Shown here: positions 30,809 through 32,651 of the stretch, in pieces
Numbering within the stretch: the first letter of the stretch is position 1
Layout of the letters: each line of letters starts with the position of its first letter
NCBI GenBank assembly: GCA_964541605.1
Contig: CAZIQY010000029.1
Location: forward strand, 1-32,651
Source of the DNA: CAZIQY01 sp964541605
GTDB lineage: Bacteria > Desulfobacterota > Syntrophia > Syntrophales > UBA2185
Direction: 5' to 3'
Length of the DNA: 32,651 bases
Made by a program: the position numbers and the translations under genes
Notes under the pieces: model-generated
The model's database searches: none
Told to the model about the DNA's origin: nothing
Seen by the model: only the letters and a program-made list of their open reading frames with translations

Positions 30809-32651
30809 TTAATAAAAGTCCTGCTCTAATTCGGACTCGTTCTCTGCCAGTTCATATCCATTTGGTATATTTTGTTCTCTTTTTGTATCTGTTATTCTGA
30901 GAAGACGAAAGCCCAGGTCACGGGCGCGGAGACATGGGTTGTGGCCGCCGCGACGCGCGGAGCGGCAGCCACTGGCATTAGCGTCCCAGGAGCCGCCACG
31001 ATACACGTGGTTTGGGCCCGATGAAGGTCCTTCAGGATCAGTAACAGAACCCCATGGATAATCCCCATACCAGTCTTTTACCCACTCAAAGACATTGCCG
31101 TGCATATCATACAAACCCCAGGCATTGGGCTTCTTCTGTCCTACGGGATGGGTTACGTATCCTGATTTATCCTTATACCGGAAATTCACCTTATACCAAG
31201 CATATTCACCAAGACGGCTAGGGTCATTGCCGAAACAATATGTTGTTGTGCTTCCCGCCCGGCAGGCATATTCCCACTGGGCCTCAGTTGGCAGGCTGTA
31301 CTTGCCCCTTCCTTCCATCATATTAAGCTTCCTGATAAATTCATAGACATCATTCCAAGATACCATCTCCACGGGCAAATTGTCATCCCCCTCAAAATAT
31401 GACGGATTCCCCCCCATCACCTTTTTCCATTGCCCTTGGGTAACCGGCGTCGTTTGAAGGTAGAACGGTTCGCTGATCGTCACTTGGTGCAATGTTTCAT
31501 CATAGTTACTGTCCGGCTCATCTTCGGGCGATCCCATCATGAATGTACCGGCGGGGATGCGGACAAATCTGGCTTTGAGAATTGGAAGGGGGTATTTTAA
31601 TCGACTCAGTTTTTCAACGGCATCCTGAAAATAATGTTTTGTGCTTTTAGGACATCTTTCTGAGATATCCTCCAAGTGTTTCACAAGATGGCAATTTTTT
31701 GAAAATATAATAATATGTAATATGTTTTCAATCAGATATTTGTTCCGCTTATCCGAGTAAATAGTTTCAAGAATTTTTAACAGCAATACTAAGTACACGG
31801 GATCATTGTTGAAACCTATACCTCTTATGAGAACGCTCCTAAATTTACGTTCTAAGTTCTTCAATTCAAAAAGTTTATAAGCATATTCTAATGCTTGACT
31901 ATTTCCCTTTTTAATTTGTTCCAATATCTTACTCAGCTTGTCAAAAGAAATCGCAACATTTTCTAAAAATTCTCTTTTGGTTAATGCTTTCGCAGCTGCC
32001 TCTCCTACGATAGGATCCTCATCTCCAAGCAGCGTTATTAGTAGGTTGATTACGCGTGGATTTTCGCTATTACTCAATACTTCAGCCATATCTTTCCGAT
32101 TCCAAGAATTGTTATGATATGGCTCTGCTATGATTTTGCGTAACTCTCTAATCACCGTCCTTCTTACAGACGTATTCTCATCGCTGAGGTATTTAATAAT
32201 AACTTTAAAAAGATCTATGCCTCCGATGTCGCCTAATTGTTCAATTGTTGTTTTTCTTACACGACTATTCTGCGCAGCAAGAAACTTTCTTAAAATAGTT
32301 ATTGCCCGTTTCTTGTCTATTTCTATCAAACCATCTATAGCTTCTCTACGGACAGACTTGTCATCATCTCGAAGGGATTTGACTAATAAATCAAAAACAC
32401 AATCCCTCTGTGCTTGCATGTTTATTAATTCAATAACTGCCGCCTTTCGAACGTTACTACCTTTGTCGTTTAATGCTTCAACTAAATATTTTATTGTGTC
32501 ACTCTCTTTTAACTGCCCCAAGGTATGAATCGCTTCTATTTTTTGTATGTTGTTTCCTTTATGAAGAAGATAGTTTAATGCCTCGAGAACATATGGCTTA
32601 GTACCATATTTCAAAAATACGGTTACGTAAAATGATCTTGATTCACGACAA
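30809..32651 (-). CDS. HEAT-repeat protein with C-terminal SUMF1/FGE-sulfatase domain (5' end outside the window)
   Basis: At least 613 codons; the frame is open through the right edge, so the true N-terminus is missing (TTG 32614 is only the first possible internal start). Residues 1-about 340 of the visible part are HEAT/PBS-type helical repeats (SNVRKAAVIELINM, KSVRREAIDGLIEI, SRVRKTTIEQLGDIG, TSVRRTVIREL). A SUMF1 domain follows: FVRIPAGTFMMGSP, TTPVTQGQWKKVMG, LPVEMVSWNDVYEF, LPTEAQWEYACRAG, GLYDMHGNVFEWVKDW, YRGGSW, LGFRLL. The Cys pair of true formylglycine-generating enzymes is not in place, so it is likely a binding fold. Composition is odd: AT-rich repeats and a GC-rich tail. STAND or kinase domains upstream are possible but unseen. 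Confidence 0.9.
   Translation of the reverse strand, partial: CRESRSFYVTVFLKYGTKPYVLEALNYLLHKGNNIQKIEAIHTLGQLKESDTIKYLVEALNDKGSNVRKAAVIELINMQAQRDCVFDLLVKSLRDDDKSVRREAIDGLIEIDKKRAITILRKFLAAQNSRVRKTTIEQLGDIGGIDLFKVIIKYLSDENTSVRRTVIRELRKIIAEPYHNNSWNRKDMAEVLSNSENPRVINLLITLLGDEDPIVGEAAAKALTKREFLENVAISFDKLSKILEQIKKGNSQALEYAYKLFELKNLERKFRSVLIRGIGFNNDPVYLVLLLKILETIYSDKRNKYLIENILHIIIFSKNCHLVKHLEDISERCPKSTKHYFQDAVEKLSRLKYPLPILKARFVRIPAGTFMMGSPEDEPDSNYDETLHQVTISEPFYLQTTPVTQGQWKKVMGGNPSYFEGDDNLPVEMVSWNDVYEFIRKLNMMEGRGKYSLPTEAQWEYACRAGSTTTYCFGNDPSRLGEYAWYKVNFRYKDKSGYVTHPVGQKKPNAWGLYDMHGNVFEWVKDWYGDYPWGSVTDPEGPSSGPNHVYRGGSWDANASGCRSARRGGHNPCLRARDLGFRLLRITDTKREQNIPNGYELAENESELEQDFY
30905..31000 (-). other. 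Candidate DGR-type variable region in the SUMF1 domain tail
   Basis: Between the fixed motifs RGGSW and LGFR the protein reads DANASGCRSARRGGHNPCLRARD. In diversity-generating retroelement targets this stretch is templated by AAY codons that mutate at A. Here every codon at the usual variable positions ends in C or T (GAC, GCT, AAT, AGT, GGC, CGT, GGC, GGC, CAC, AAC, TGT, CTC, GCC, CGT, GAC). No template repeat, Avd or reverse transcriptase is in the window, so it may be a remote target or just natural variation. Confidence 0.45.

Noticed and set aside
30484..32651. A full DGR cassette (template repeat, Avd, reverse transcriptase)
   Set aside because: No reverse transcriptase motif and no second copy of the variable segment anywhere in the window.

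Overview
The window looks like a chromosome segment from a mesophilic anaerobe of the Desulfobacterota (old Deltaproteobacteria), plausibly near Syntrophus/Smithella. This is inferred from gene content: a liv-type amino-acid ABC operon, hydrogenase maturation genes hypAB, an anaerobic-style NifU/NifS pair, a polyferredoxin, a two-barrel style outer-membrane patatin and several GTG/TTG starts. No rRNA or other taxonomic marker is present, so the assignment is tentative.

Layout. 1-480: divergent tRNA-Leu(CAA) and tRNA-Ala(GGC), each with a promoter and a terminator. 530-1794 (+): a DUF4337-type membrane protein interrupted by a -1 frameshift, then a cytochrome b5/DUF2231 membrane protein. 1863-6465 (-): livF-livG-livM-livH-livJ, with a strong promoter upstream of livJ and a hairpin between livJ and livH. 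6694-8207 (-): a bactofilin-like membrane protein and a DedA protein. 8335-10514 (+): hypA, hypB and a two-cluster ferredoxin; the hypA promoter lies so close that its mRNA may be leaderless. 10520-12162 (-): nifU-nifS. 12359-13381 (+): an ATP-grasp D-Ala-D-Ala ligase relative with one in-frame UGA. 13418-14119 (-): a guanylate-kinase-like protein. 14332-16599 (+): a patatin fused to an outer-membrane barrel. 16617-19039: a small membrane protein (-), an L,D-transpeptidase-like lipoprotein (+) with a CRP/FNR-type dyad between them, and citrate synthase (-).

28338 down to 19133 (-) is one tightly packed operon of seven genes: a K+ channel with an RCK domain, a cyclic-nucleotide-binding-domain protein, an RsbW-like kinase, a membrane SpoIIE-type phosphatase, then a TolC-like channel, an RND adaptor and an RND pump. 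The last four genes overlap each other by 4 bases. Ion or nucleotide sensing and partner-switching signalling thus appear to be co-transcribed with a tripartite efflux pump.

28443-32651 is the accessory end: a truncated Y-family polymerase with a LexA-like palindrome in its promoter; a complete IS110-family element whose upstream non-coding region folds as a 177-nt bridge RNA, with target and donor guides that match the element's own ends; a WD40-like remnant; and the 3' part of a HEAT-repeat/SUMF1 (FGE-sulfatase fold) gene whose GC-rich tail resembles the variable region of a diversity-generating retroelement. That gene runs off the right edge.

The strongest leads are the bridge RNA with readable guides, the signalling/efflux operon, the possible DGR variable region, and the in-frame UGA in the ATP-grasp gene.
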